Shown: in pieces, positions 34,532 through 45,710 of the stretch
How positions within the stretch are numbered: position 1 is the stretch's first letter
Layout of the letters: each line of letters starts with the position of its first letter
Assembly: GCF_009380155.1 (NCBI RefSeq)
Contig: NZ_WHUV01000001.1
Location: 1,116,001 to 1,180,000, forward strand
Origin: Pseudomonas piscis
GTDB lineage: Bacteria > Pseudomonadota > Gammaproteobacteria > Pseudomonadales > Pseudomonadaceae
DNA: 64,000 nt
Reading direction: 5' to 3'
Notes under the pieces: model-generated
Database searches by the model: none
What the model was told of the DNA's origin: nothing
Seen by the model: only the letters and a program-made list of their open reading frames with translations
Made by a program: the position numbers and the translations under genes

Positions 34532-34852
34532 GACTCACCCTTGGTAACTATTTTTTTGAACGGTATCATCTTAAATGTTACCGTTCAATAATTATGTTAT
34601 AGGCTTGGGCGAGTGGAGCCAGGCTAGTCTTTTCCACGCAGTGCACTGAGGCTATGCAGGGGTGAATATTTATGCGTGTGACGCAGTTCATAATCGTTTG
34701 AATATGAAACAAAGTAATATTTGCATATGCTTAAAATGTATTTCTCTTATTAAATAAGCGCCCCTAGGATGGCCTCACATAGACCCAAGTGACTGCACAA
34801 GTCGCCGGGCTATAACCGAACGTACTATCCATCCGCAGCAGGGAGCGCTGGC
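34532..34852. other. Divergent AT-rich region between AbiE-like pair and amine oxidase
   Basis: 321 bases, clearly poorer in G+C than the flanks (TTTGAATATGAAACAAAGTA, GTATTTCTCTTATTAAATAA). It contains the AbiE operator at 34557-34589 and presumably the promoter of the amine-oxidase gene. No gene is seen. Confidence 0.6.
34557..34589 (-). promoter_or_regulatory. Inverted-repeat operator of the AbiE-like pair
   Basis: Perfect 10-bp arms TTGAACGGTA (34557-34566) and TACCGTTCAA (34580-34589) separated by 13 bases, 26 bases upstream of the antitoxin ATG. Known AbiEi proteins bind inverted repeats in their own promoters; binding here is inferred. Confidence 0.65.
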
Positions 34853-36430
34853 ATGCCACTGACCAGAAGACAATTGATCGCCCGTATCGCGGCGGTCGGC
34901 GGCGTCCAGGCGGCGAGTGCGGTCATGGGCTTGTTCGGCGTGGCGGGCAATGCCGAGGCGGTCGAGGAAAACTACGCCTCGTTGCCGGCCATACCGGTGG
35001 GCAAGGGCGCCAGGGTGGTGGTGATCGGTGCCGGGATCGGCGGCCTGGTCAGTGCCTATGAGCTGCACAAGGCCGGGTTCAAGGTGACCTTGCTCGAGGC
35101 CCGCGACCGGGTCGGAGGGCGCAACTGGACGGTGCGCGGCGGCGATCGGGTGGAGTACAGCGATGGCAGCGCGCAAGTGGCGCGCTTCGATCCGGGGTTC
35201 TATCTCAATGCCGGCGCCGGGCGCCTGCCCAGCCACCACCAATTGATGCTCGGCTACTGCCGCGAGCTGGGGGTGGAGCTGGAGGTGCTGGTCAACACCA
35301 GCCGCAATGCCCTGGTCCGCCCTGACTTGAACCAGCCGGCGCTGCAGATCCGCCAGGCGGTCAATGACAGCCGCGGGCATTTTTCCGCACTGCTGGCCAA
35401 GGCGGTCAATCGCCACGCCCTGGACCAGGAGCTGAGCGCGGCGGATCGCGACAACCTGCTGAGCTTCCTCAAGACCTGGGGCGACCTGTCGGACAAGCTC
35501 GAGTACCTGGGTTCGGCCCGCTCCGGCTACAAGGTCTGGCCCGGGGCCGGCGACCAGCTGGCGCAGAAGAACGATCCACTGCCCTTGCAGACCCTGCTCA
35601 ATCCGGCGCTGACCACGGCGCTGATGATCGACGAATACCCGGAGTTCTCGCCCACCATGTTCCAACCGGTGGGTGGCATGGACCGCATTCCCCAGGCCTT
35701 TGCCCGGCACTTGAAGGGGCAACTGCGGCTGCACAGCGAGGTGCGCTCGATCAGCAACCGCCAGGACAGCGTCGAGGTGACCTACCTGGACCGGCGCACC
35801 GGCCGCAGCCAGCGCCTGGTGGCCGACTATGTGATCAGCTCCTTGCCCTTGCCGCTGCTGGCCCGGGTCGAGAACAACTTCAGCGCACCGGTGCGCCAGG
35901 CCATCGCCGCCGTGCAGTTCGGCTACGCCAACAAGGTGGCCTGGCAGTCGCGGCGCTTCTGGGAGAGCCAGTACCAGATCTACGGCGGGCTGTCCTTCAT
36001 CAACCAGGAGGCCTCGGGGCTGTGGTATCCCAGTGGCGGCTTCAACCAGCCCGAGGGGGTACTGGTGGCGGCCTACAACAATGGCGAGACCGCGCGCAAA
36101 TTCGGCGAGAAGAGCCTGGCCCAGCAGATCGAGATCTCCCGCCAGGCAGTGGAGTTGCTGCATCCGGGGCACAGCCATGAACTGCGCAATCCGCTGGTGA
36201 TCGCCTGGAGCCGGATTCCCTACAACTTCGGGCCCTGGATCAGCCATGAAGTGGTCGAGCCGGACTACAGCCTGCTCAATCAGCCCCAGGGCCGGGTCTA
36301 CCTGACCAGCGACGGCCTGGCGCACAGCGGCGTGGGTATCTGGCAGGAGGCCGCCGCCGGCGCCGCCCGCCGGGTGGTGCGGCAACTGTTCCAGCGGGCG
36401 CAAGGCGCATCGCTACAACAAACGGCCTGA
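34853..36430 (+). CDS. Tat-exported flavin amine oxidase (FAD)
   Basis: 525 aa from ATG 34853, with AGGGAG nearby. A twin-arginine signal (TRRQLIARIAAVGGVQAASA) leads into the FAD Rossmann motif VVVIGAGIGGLVSAYELHKAGFKVTLLEARDRVGGR. The amine-oxidase C-terminal FAD segment is GRVYLTSDGLAHSGVGIWQEAAAGAARR. This resembles L-amino-acid/monoamine oxidases that give imines, H2O2 and later ammonia. Exported oxidase plus an exported RidA protein next door forms a logical pair. The substrate is unknown. Confidence 0.88.
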   Translation: MPLTRRQLIARIAAVGGVQAASAVMGLFGVAGNAEAVEENYASLPAIPVGKGARVVVIGAGIGGLVSAYELHKAGFKVTLLEARDRVGGRNWTVRGGDRVEYSDGSAQVARFDPGFYLNAGAGRLPSHHQLMLGYCRELGVELEVLVNTSRNALVRPDLNQPALQIRQAVNDSRGHFSALLAKAVNRHALDQELSAADRDNLLSFLKTWGDLSDKLEYLGSARSGYKVWPGAGDQLAQKNDPLPLQTLLNPALTTALMIDEYPEFSPTMFQPVGGMDRIPQAFARHLKGQLRLHSEVRSISNRQDSVEVTYLDRRTGRSQRLVADYVISSLPLPLLARVENNFSAPVRQAIAAVQFGYANKVAWQSRRFWESQYQIYGGLSFINQEASGLWYPSGGFNQPEGVLVAAYNNGETARKFGEKSLAQQIEISRQAVELLHPGHSHELRNPLVIAWSRIPYNFGPWISHEVVEPDYSLLNQPQGRVYLTSDGLAHSGVGIWQEAAAGAARRVVRQLFQRAQGASLQQTA

Positions 36431-36519
36431 ACCGGCCGAGCATTCATAAAAACAGCGGTAACCCATGCCGGGTAGCGGACCTCCGAGGCTGGCAACCACA
36501 ACCTTGGGAGCGTCTTTGC

Positions 36520-37017
36520 ATGTCTTTGAAAAATACCGTCGTAGGGCTGGGGCTGCTGTTCGCTGCCGCCAATAGCTGGGCCGCAGGAATCCAGCGCATA
36601 CCGTCCACCTATCCCAATTCGCCGATCCTGCAGGCCGTGACCCTGCCGGCCAATAGCGAGGTGACCTACCTGTCCGGCCTGTTACCGGACCCGGTGGACC
36701 CCAAGGCCGCCAAGGAGCAGATCCACGCGGTGGGCAATACCGAGGCCCAGGCGCGGGTGGTGCTGGGCAAGGTGCGAGCGATCCTCGCCAGCCAGGGCTT
36801 GGGCCTGGGCGATGTGGTGCAGCTGCGCATCTACCTGGTGGGCGATCCGGCCCTGGGCGGCAAGCTGGACTTCGATGGCCTGCAAACCGCCTTTCGCGAG
36901 TTCTTCGGGACCCAGGAACAGCCGCTCAAGCCAGCCCGGACCACGGTGCAAGTGGCGGGACTGGTCCTGCCCGGCGCCTTGATCGAAGTCGAAACCGTTG
37001 CCGCCCGAGCGCGCTGA
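36520..37017 (+). CDS. Exported RidA/YjgF family protein
   Basis: 165 aa with a signal peptide (VVGLGLLFAAANSWAAG). The RidA domain is recognisable (AVTLPANSEVTYLSGLLPDP, NTEAQARVVLGKVRAILASQGLGLGDVVQLRIYLVG, ARTTVQVAGLVLPGALIEVETVA), including the Arg that binds the substrate carboxylate. RidA proteins hydrolyse reactive enamines/imines. An exported copy directly behind an exported amine oxidase suggests removal of imine products in the periplasm. Confidence 0.88.
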   Translation: MSLKNTVVGLGLLFAAANSWAAGIQRIPSTYPNSPILQAVTLPANSEVTYLSGLLPDPVDPKAAKEQIHAVGNTEAQARVVLGKVRAILASQGLGLGDVVQLRIYLVGDPALGGKLDFDGLQTAFREFFGTQEQPLKPARTTVQVAGLVLPGALIEVETVAARAR

Positions 37018-37042
37018 GCATTCTTCGAAAGGATCTGAAGTC

Positions 37043-39511
<2,469 letters not shown>

Positions 39512-40477
39512 GTGATGGCCGAATCTACCGGCAAGTCCTGGCGCCAGCGCTTGGGCCAAGTGATCGCACTATGCGGCGGCTTGCTGCTCGGCGCCCAGGC
39601 CCTGGCCGAACCGACGCTGCGGGTCTCCAGCCAGAAGCAGTCGCTGAAGATCCTGTTGCAAGCGGCTGGGGAGCTGGAGCAGGTGCCGTATCCCATCGAA
39701 TTCGCCTCGTTCGCTGCCGCCGCGCCCACCGCCGAGGCCCTGGCCGCCGGGGCGGTGGACATCGGCAGCCTGGGAGATGCGCCGTTCGTGTTCGCCGCCG
39801 CGGCTGGGGCGCCGCTCAAGACGGTGGGGGTGATCAAGCTCAAGGTCACCCCCACGGCGGTGGCGATCGTGGTCAGGGACGCCTCGCCATTGCAGGACGC
39901 CAGCAGCCTCAAGGGGCGGCGCATCACCACCACCCGGGGGTCCATCGGCCATTTCCTGGCGCTGGCGGCGCTGCGCTCGGTGGGCCTGCATGGCAGCGAT
40001 GCGCAGTTCATCTTTCTCCAGCCTGCCGAGTCCCGCAGCCTCTTGAGCAACGGCCAGGCCGACGCCTGGGCGACCTGGGACCCCTACACCAGCATGGTGC
40101 AGCTGGAAGGCGGCACTCGGGTGCTGGTCAGCGGCGCGGGGTTGTTCGCCGGGCATATGCTGCTGGTGGCCAACGACCAGGCGATTGCCGAAAAACCTGC
40201 GCAGATCGCCGATTTCCTGCGTCGCCTGGGGCGTGCCTATGCCTGGGCCAACCAGCACCAGGAGGCGTTCTCGCGGATCCAGGCTAGCTACAGCGGGCTG
40301 CCGGTGGAGGTGCACCTGCGTTCCAACCATTATTCCGAACCCCGGCGTATCGCCGTGGGGCCGCCGGTGGTGGAAGACCTGCAACGCACCGCCGACCTGT
40401 ATCGGGAAGAGGGCATCATCCAGAAGTCTTTCGACGCCTCGGCCCATATCGATCGGCAGTTCAATGAAGTTGAATGA
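39512..40477 (+). CDS. SsuA-type ABC substrate-binding protein
   Basis: 321 aa from GTG 39512; ATG 39515 is one codon later. A signal peptide ends near ALA-E. The mature protein has LRVSSQKQSLKILLQAAGELEQVPYPIEFASF, AAPTAEALAAGAVDIGSLGDAPFVFAAAAGAPLK, TTTRGSIGHFLALAALRSVGL and SNGQADAWATWDPYTSMVQLE, typical of sulfonate/nitrate/taurine-binding proteins. It follows the TonB receptor by a few bases, so the two likely serve one uptake route. No cognate permease is adjacent. Confidence 0.9.
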   Translation: MMAESTGKSWRQRLGQVIALCGGLLLGAQALAEPTLRVSSQKQSLKILLQAAGELEQVPYPIEFASFAAAAPTAEALAAGAVDIGSLGDAPFVFAAAAGAPLKTVGVIKLKVTPTAVAIVVRDASPLQDASSLKGRRITTTRGSIGHFLALAALRSVGLHGSDAQFIFLQPAESRSLLSNGQADAWATWDPYTSMVQLEGGTRVLVSGAGLFAGHMLLVANDQAIAEKPAQIADFLRRLGRAYAWANQHQEAFSRIQASYSGLPVEVHLRSNHYSEPRRIAVGPPVVEDLQRTADLYREEGIIQKSFDASAHIDRQFNEVE

Positions 40478-40766
40478 AAGATGGCGGTTTGATTAATAAA
40501 GCTCAGGAGGAAAGAGTAACTACCAAATTGAAGATGTGAATCTTTCAAGTTAACTATCAGTGAATTTAATACTTGTTTTGCAGCCTGTTAAAAGGACCTG
40601 TGATGGCCGGTATTTGCCTGATTTCCGATACGTTTTTAAGTTTGGATGTTAGAGATAAAGGGTATTTCACAAGCCTTTGGCGACTGCCTAAGGTGGCCTT
40701 GCAACAAATTCTTACGTTCCATCCAGATGCACTTCATCGCTACTTCCAGGGAATAAGGGAGCTTGC
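40478..40766 (+). promoter_or_regulatory. AT-rich leader of the cyclodipeptide operon
   Basis: 289 bases with low G+C and rare codons for a pseudomonad. A ribosome-site-like AAAAGGA precedes ATG 40603, which opens a frame that runs into the next gene out of frame. Its first 55 codons are unlike the genome's codon usage. Promoter and regulation of the downstream operon are expected here; a silencing protein such as MvaT is possible for such AT-rich DNA. Confidence 0.45.
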
Positions 40767-41543
40767 ATGTTCACAGTCACTACTGCCGACAAACTTGAAG
40801 CGCGGCACATTATCGATGTGGTGGAAAAACGCTCTTACGGCGTTCAGCTCAAGGGTTTCTGTCCGCCGGATACCTTGCAGGTGGCACGCGACCACCTGTA
40901 CCAGCAGGACCTGCGCAGTGCCTTCAGCCAGCAGCAGGAGTTCGTGCGCATCGGCAAGGCCTATATCGAGATCCAGGATGAGCAGAGCCGGGCCGAGTAC
41001 CACGCCCTGGCGCTGCCCAACATCCGCAAGATCCGCAACCTGTTCCGCCCGCTGGCCTCGCCCATCGATGAGCTGCGCCTGCTGCTGGACGAGGTCTGGC
41101 CCCAGGGGGCGCACCTTTTGCAAGTGGACGGGCAGAAGTGCTTTGTCGGTATCGCCCGTTTCCAGGGCTCGGGGGTCGATCTCACGCCCCATACCGACAA
41201 GCTCGAGCGCAATGCGCCAGAGGGCCACAGCCCACCGTTGCTGACCCAGCTGTCGACCAACATCTACCTGGAGATTCCCGAGGACGGTGGCGAGCTGGAG
41301 ATCTGGGGCATCGAGCCGGACGAAGAGGAATACGAGCGCCTGCGCGGCGAACGGGCCTACGGCATCGAACGCCATCTGCTGCCGCCGCCGGACTTCGTGG
41401 TCAAGCCCGAGCCCGGCGACCTGATCCTGCTCAACCCGCGGCTGATCCACGCGGTGCGACCCTCGGCCACCAGCACCCGGCTCACCCTCGGGGTCTTCAT
41501 CGGTTACTACGGCGAACAACAACCTTTGGCCTACTGGAGCTGA
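40767..41543 (+). CDS. 2-Oxoglutarate/Fe(II)-dependent oxygenase
   Basis: 258 aa from ATG 40767, with AAGGGAG about 6 bases upstream. The facial triad reads His142-x-Asp144 (LTPHTDKLE) and His228 (PRLIHAVRP), with Arg238 (STRLTLGVFIGY) positioned to bind 2-oxoglutarate. The strand pattern NIYLEIPEDGGELEIWG and PEPGDLILLNP fits a double-stranded beta-helix. It sits 4 bases before a cyclodipeptide synthase, so it is the likely tailoring hydroxylase or desaturase of the dipeptide. Substrate is inferred from context only. Confidence 0.82.
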   Translation: MFTVTTADKLEARHIIDVVEKRSYGVQLKGFCPPDTLQVARDHLYQQDLRSAFSQQQEFVRIGKAYIEIQDEQSRAEYHALALPNIRKIRNLFRPLASPIDELRLLLDEVWPQGAHLLQVDGQKCFVGIARFQGSGVDLTPHTDKLERNAPEGHSPPLLTQLSTNIYLEIPEDGGELEIWGIEPDEEEYERLRGERAYGIERHLLPPPDFVVKPEPGDLILLNPRLIHAVRPSATSTRLTLGVFIGYYGEQQPLAYWS

Positions 41544-41547
41544 ATTC

Positions 41548-42297
41548 ATGAGCAAGGTGCAGGAAATCAACCTCAAGGCCTACTTCAACAAGGGTGGCGA
41601 AGAGCATCAGTTCGAGGGCAAGCGGGTGGTACTGGCGGTCAGCGTCGGCCAGGAGTACCACGAGGACCAGAAGCTGCGCTCGACCATCCACCTGATCAAC
41701 CAGTCCGGCTTCAGCCACGTCAAGGTGGTGGTGGCCGACACCCTGCAACGGCACAACAAGCATGGCCAGTCGCCGGGGGAGGCGCTGTCGGCGGCGATCC
41801 GCGATGGCGATGCCTGGCTGGCGCGCAACCAGGTGATCCTCGATGGCCTGCGGGTGCCCTACCACATCACCCGCTGGAACCAGGAGCTGGCCAGTGATCG
41901 TTATGCCGAACTGCGCCAGCAACTCAACCTGGTCTACCAGCAGCAGGTGGAACTGCGCGAGGCCATCGACAGCACCATCGGCGTGTTCATCGAGCGCCTG
42001 CGCCTGCGTGACGAGCATGCTGACCTGGAGCGGGCAGCGGCCCAGTGCCGGGAATACATCCTCGAGGAGATCCCGATCATCCTGCCGCTGTGGGCCGACG
42101 AGGGTTACCACTACGTGCTCTATCCGCAGCAGATGACCACGGCCATGGCTACCAGCCGCGACTTGCTGATCGAGCCCCACAGCCCGGACCGGGTGCGCTG
42201 GTTGCCGCTGAAGTTCAAGAAGCGCGGAATCCCGATCCCGTTCACCTTGCCCGGCGCCATCCACCCGAACTGGACCAGCGGCGCCATCGCCATCTGA
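41548..42297 (+). CDS. tRNA-dependent cyclodipeptide synthase, XYP type
   Basis: 249 aa from ATG 41548, with GGAG upstream. Residues equivalent to the AlbC catalytic set are all visible: Ser32 (AVSVGQEY; AlbC Ser37), Tyr170 and Glu174 (CREYILEEIP; Tyr178/Glu182) and Tyr192 (YVLYPQQ; Tyr202). The VVVADTLQRHN strand matches the AlbC VVYVDTHID region. Position 40 is Gln (Gln35) and Tyr192 is followed by Pro193, which places it in the XYP subfamily. It would join two aminoacyl-tRNAs into a cyclic dipeptide. Which amino acids are used cannot be predicted by eye. Confidence 0.85.
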   Translation: MSKVQEINLKAYFNKGGEEHQFEGKRVVLAVSVGQEYHEDQKLRSTIHLINQSGFSHVKVVVADTLQRHNKHGQSPGEALSAAIRDGDAWLARNQVILDGLRVPYHITRWNQELASDRYAELRQQLNLVYQQQVELREAIDSTIGVFIERLRLRDEHADLERAAAQCREYILEEIPIILPLWADEGYHYVLYPQQMTTAMATSRDLLIEPHSPDRVRWLPLKFKKRGIPIPFTLPGAIHPNWTSGAIAI

Positions 42298-42370
42298 GTC
42301 CGTGTTTTTTCTGCCAATGGCCGTCGCCGTGGGGCACGGCCAACGGGATTCGTGAATTCAAGGAGTTTCC

Positions 42371-43798
42371 ATGGGCGTTTTTGCGCAACAGCAACGCAAA
42401 TGGTGGGCCTTGCTCGGAGTGAGCATCGCCAGTTTTCTCGGTTGTGTGGATTTCACCATCGTCAATACCGCGCTGCCGGCCTTGCAGGCCGACCTCGGGG
42501 CGGCGGTGGACAGCCTGCAATGGGTGATCAACGGCTTCATCCTGGCGTTGTCCAGCTTCATGGTGCTGGTGGGGCGGCTGGCCGACCTGCACGGTCGCAA
42601 GCGCGTGCTGTTCATTGGCCTGAGCGTGTTCGGCCTGGCTTCGCTGGCGGCGGGCCTGGCCGGGCAGATCGACACCCTGATCGCGGCCCGGGTGCTCCAG
42701 GGGCTGGCTTGCGCGGTGCTCTACACCGCCTCGGGCGCCATCGTCTCCAGCACCTTCGACAGTGCCGAGCAGGGCCGGGCCTTCGGTGTGCTGTTCGGGG
42801 TCAACGGCGTGGGCCTGGCGGCCGGGCCGGTATTGGGCGGGTTGATCACCAGCAGCTTCGGCTGGCAGTGGATCTTTTTGATCAACGTACCGTTCGTGCT
42901 GCTGAGCCTGGGGATCTGCAGCTTCAGCGTCAGGGAGTCGCGAGCGGCGCAGGCCGGGACCCGGCTCGACGGCTGGGGCGCCTTGCTGTTGCTGATCGGC
43001 CTGCCGAGCCTGGTGCTGGTGATCGTCCAGGGCGCGGCCTGGGGCTGGGGATCGCCGCCGGTCCTGGGCCTGGCGCTGTTGGCGCTACTGGCCCTGGGCG
43101 GGTTCGTGGCAGTGGAGCGGCGGGTCGCGGCACCGATCATCGATCTCAAGCTGTTCGCCAACCGGCGTTTCGTCGCGGCGGTGGTGGCGAGCTTCAGCCT
43201 GGCGGTGTTCTATTGCGTGGCGTTCTTCGTCATGCCGCTGTACCTGGCGCAGATCCGTGGCGCCTCGGTGCAGGCCAGCGGCCTGTTGCTGCTGCCCACC
43301 ACCCTGGGCGTGGCGTTGCTGTCGCCGCTGGTGGGGCGCCTGGTGGACCGCAAGGGGCCGGGGTTGCTGATCAAGGCCGGGCTGGCGCTGTTCATCCTGT
43401 CGGCGCTGTTGCAGGCCGGGTTCGAGCGCCAGACATCGTTGCCCTACCTGCTGGGCGCCTTCGTGGTCATGGGCCTGGGTTGGGCGAGCATCCTCGGGCC
43501 ATCGACGGTGCTGGGGATTTCCTCGGTGCCCCAGGAGGTGGGGTCGGTGGCCATGGGCTCGCTGATGACCTTGCACAATGTCGGCGGCGGTATCGGCTTG
43601 GCCGTGGGCGTCGGTTTGTTCCATCAGTTCGCCGCTGCGCCGGCGGGCGATGTCCAGGCGGCCTTTCTCAATGGTTATCAGACGGTAATGGGCTTCCTGG
43701 CATTGGTCAGCCTGCTGGCCTGGAGTGCGGTGAGCTTGTTGCTGCGCGCCGCAACCGCCCCGGCGCCGGTGGCGCAGGAGGAAACCAGCCGTGGCTGA
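42371..43798 (+). CDS. DHA2-type MFS efflux transporter (EmrB/QacA family)
   Basis: 475 aa from ATG 42371, with AAGGAG 6 bases upstream. About 14 membrane helices are apparent. The motif GCVDFTIVNTALPALQADL and GRLADLHGRKRVLFIG are typical of the DHA2 drug:H+ antiporters, as is the fifth-helix FGVLFGVNGVGLAAGPVLGG. It probably exports the product of the cyclodipeptide operon and gives self-protection. Its stop overlaps the next start by 8 bases. Confidence 0.92.
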   Translation: MGVFAQQQRKWWALLGVSIASFLGCVDFTIVNTALPALQADLGAAVDSLQWVINGFILALSSFMVLVGRLADLHGRKRVLFIGLSVFGLASLAAGLAGQIDTLIAARVLQGLACAVLYTASGAIVSSTFDSAEQGRAFGVLFGVNGVGLAAGPVLGGLITSSFGWQWIFLINVPFVLLSLGICSFSVRESRAAQAGTRLDGWGALLLLIGLPSLVLVIVQGAAWGWGSPPVLGLALLALLALGGFVAVERRVAAPIIDLKLFANRRFVAAVVASFSLAVFYCVAFFVMPLYLAQIRGASVQASGLLLLPTTLGVALLSPLVGRLVDRKGPGLLIKAGLALFILSALLQAGFERQTSLPYLLGAFVVMGLGWASILGPSTVLGISSVPQEVGSVAMGSLMTLHNVGGGIGLAVGVGLFHQFAAAPAGDVQAAFLNGYQTVMGFLALVSLLAWSAVSLLLRAATAPAPVAQEETSRG

Positions 43799-45143
43799 GC
43801 GCGGCGGGCAGATGGGGCTGGGGGCGTTTCTTTCCGGCTCCGGTGCCCATGGCGGTAGCTGGCGTCACCCCCTGGCGGATGCCGATGCGTCGTTGAATTT
43901 CGCGCGTTACCGCCACTATGCGCAGACCCTGGAACGGGGCTGTTTTGATGCCCTGTTCCTCAACGACAACGTGGCGGTGGGCGAGCTCGATCCGCGAGTG
44001 CTGGCCCACAGTTCCTACAGCCTGCGCTGGGACCCCTTGACCCTGCTGCCGGCCCTGGCGGTGGTGACCCGGCGTATCGGCCTGATCGCTACCGCCAGCA
44101 CCTCCTACAACGAGCCGTACAACCTGGCGCGCAAGTTCGCCTCCCTGGATCACCTGAGCGGCGGACGGGCTGGCTGGAACCTGGTGACCGGGCTGATCGG
44201 CGGCGAGAACTTCAACCATCCCCAGCCCCCCGAACATGACCTGCGCTACGAGCGGGCCGAGGAGTTCTTCGATGTGGCCAGCGGCCTGTGGGATAGCTGG
44301 GCCGATGATGCCTTTCCCCGGGACAAGGCCAGCGGCGTATGGCTGCACCCGCACCGTATGCACCTGCTGCAGCATCGTGGCCGGCACTTCCAGGTCCAGG
44401 GCCCGTTGAATGCGCCAAGGCCTCTGCAGGGCTGGCCGGTGATCGCCCAGGCCGGCTCCTCGGGACCGGGGCGCGAGCTGGCGGCACGCTGCGCCGAACT
44501 GGTGTTCACCGCCCAGACCGATCTGGCCCAGGCCAAGGTTTTTTATGCTGGGCTCAAGGAACGGCTACCCCATTACGGGCGGCATGCCGGCCAGTTGAAG
44601 ATCTTCCCGGGGATCGCTCCCACCGTGGGCCGCAGCCTCAATGAGGCCGAGGAGAAGTATCAGCAGTTGCAGGAGCTGCAGGATCCCCAGGCGCAGCTCA
44701 AGGCCTTGTCCTATCTGCTGGACCTGGGCATCGACCTGTCGCGCCTGGCGCTGCATGCGCCAGTACCGTTGCCGGACGACGGCAGCTCCACCGAACGCCA
44801 CCAGAGCCGGCGGCAACTGGTGGTGGAGCTGATTCGCCGGGAGCGGCCGACCGTGGCCCAGTTGCTGCGCAGCCTGTCTGCCAGCGGGCACAAGGTGCTG
44901 GTGGGCACCCCGGAGCAGATCGTCGATGAACTGGTTACCTGGTACCAGGAGTACGCCGCCGATGGCTTCAATGTGCTGTTCACCCATTTGCCGGGGGCCA
45001 TCGACGACTTCGTCCGGCTGATCACCCCGCAATTGCAGCGGCGTGGCCTGTTTCGCCAGCGCTATACAGGGCGCACTTTGCGCGAGCACCTGGGGCTGGC
45101 ACGGGTGCCGAACCGTTTTTTCGGTCCGGGGCGGCATGGCTGA
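43791..45143 (+). CDS. LLM-class flavin-dependent monooxygenase (NtaA/SnaA/DszA type)
   Basis: 450 aa from GTG 43791, which has AGGAGG upstream and overlaps the MFS stop. The family signature is SYNEPYNLARKFASLDHLSGGRAGWNLVT, preceded by LGAFLSGSGAHGGSWRHPLADADASLNF. It is a bacterial-luciferase-fold oxygenase that uses FMNH2 and O2 from a separate reductase, not encoded here. NtaA and DszA open C-N or C-S bonds; SnaA finishes the antibiotic pristinamycin IIA. It may tailor the cyclodipeptide, or serve the neighbouring uptake genes. Confidence 0.9.
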   Translation: MAERGGQMGLGAFLSGSGAHGGSWRHPLADADASLNFARYRHYAQTLERGCFDALFLNDNVAVGELDPRVLAHSSYSLRWDPLTLLPALAVVTRRIGLIATASTSYNEPYNLARKFASLDHLSGGRAGWNLVTGLIGGENFNHPQPPEHDLRYERAEEFFDVASGLWDSWADDAFPRDKASGVWLHPHRMHLLQHRGRHFQVQGPLNAPRPLQGWPVIAQAGSSGPGRELAARCAELVFTAQTDLAQAKVFYAGLKERLPHYGRHAGQLKIFPGIAPTVGRSLNEAEEKYQQLQELQDPQAQLKALSYLLDLGIDLSRLALHAPVPLPDDGSSTERHQSRRQLVVELIRRERPTVAQLLRSLSASGHKVLVGTPEQIVDELVTWYQEYAADGFNVLFTHLPGAIDDFVRLITPQLQRRGLFRQRYTGRTLREHLGLARVPNRFFGPGRHG

Positions 45144-45205
45144 ATCGTCAGCAGCGGCTTTACTGCAAAGGCGTAGCATCTATTGATCAGCCAAGGAGCG
45201 ACAGC

Positions 45206-45544
45206 ATGTCTGGATGGTATGAGTTGAAGAAAAGCAGCAACGGTCAGTTTCGTTTCGTGCTCAAGGCCGCCAATGCCGAGGTGATCCTCACCAGTGAGCT
45301 GTACACCACGCGCGCGGCGGCGGAAAACGGCATCGCCTCGGTCCAGGCCAACAGCCCGCTGGACGAGCGCTATGAGCGCAAGAGCGCCAAGGACGGCAAA
45401 CCCTATTTCAACCTCAAGGCAGCCAATCACCAGATCATCGGCAGCAGCGAGCTGTATTCCACCGATGCCGCGCGGGACAAGGGGATCGCCAGCGTCAAGA
45501 GCAATGGCCCGACCCACAACATCAAGGACCTGACGGCGGTCTAG
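45206..45544 (+). CDS. YegP/DUF1508 family protein
   Basis: 112 aa from ATG 45206, with AAGGAG 9 bases upstream. Two tandem DUF1508 units are visible, each with a Y/FE-x-K-K/D-S-x-(N/D)G-x-x-x-F pattern: MSGWYELKKSSNGQFRFVLK and YERKSAKDGKPYFNLK, each ending in a TRAAAENGIASV/DAARDKGIASVK helix. Small, cytoplasmic; function unknown. No clear partner is adjacent. Confidence 0.9.
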   Translation: MSGWYELKKSSNGQFRFVLKAANAEVILTSELYTTRAAAENGIASVQANSPLDERYERKSAKDGKPYFNLKAANHQIIGSSELYSTDAARDKGIASVKSNGPTHNIKDLTAV

Positions 45545-45710
45545 CCCATGACCGGGCCCGGCCGCCGGGTGGCGGTCGGCGTCCGTGGTGCGGTTTCCTG
45601 GCGGCGGAATTTTGTCGACAAGGGCCACGCTGGTTTATCCTGCGTACCGGATCATCCTGGAGCGAACCAGGGTGAGGCCCTCGAACACTGTCCAAGGGAA
45701 CTGCGACATC

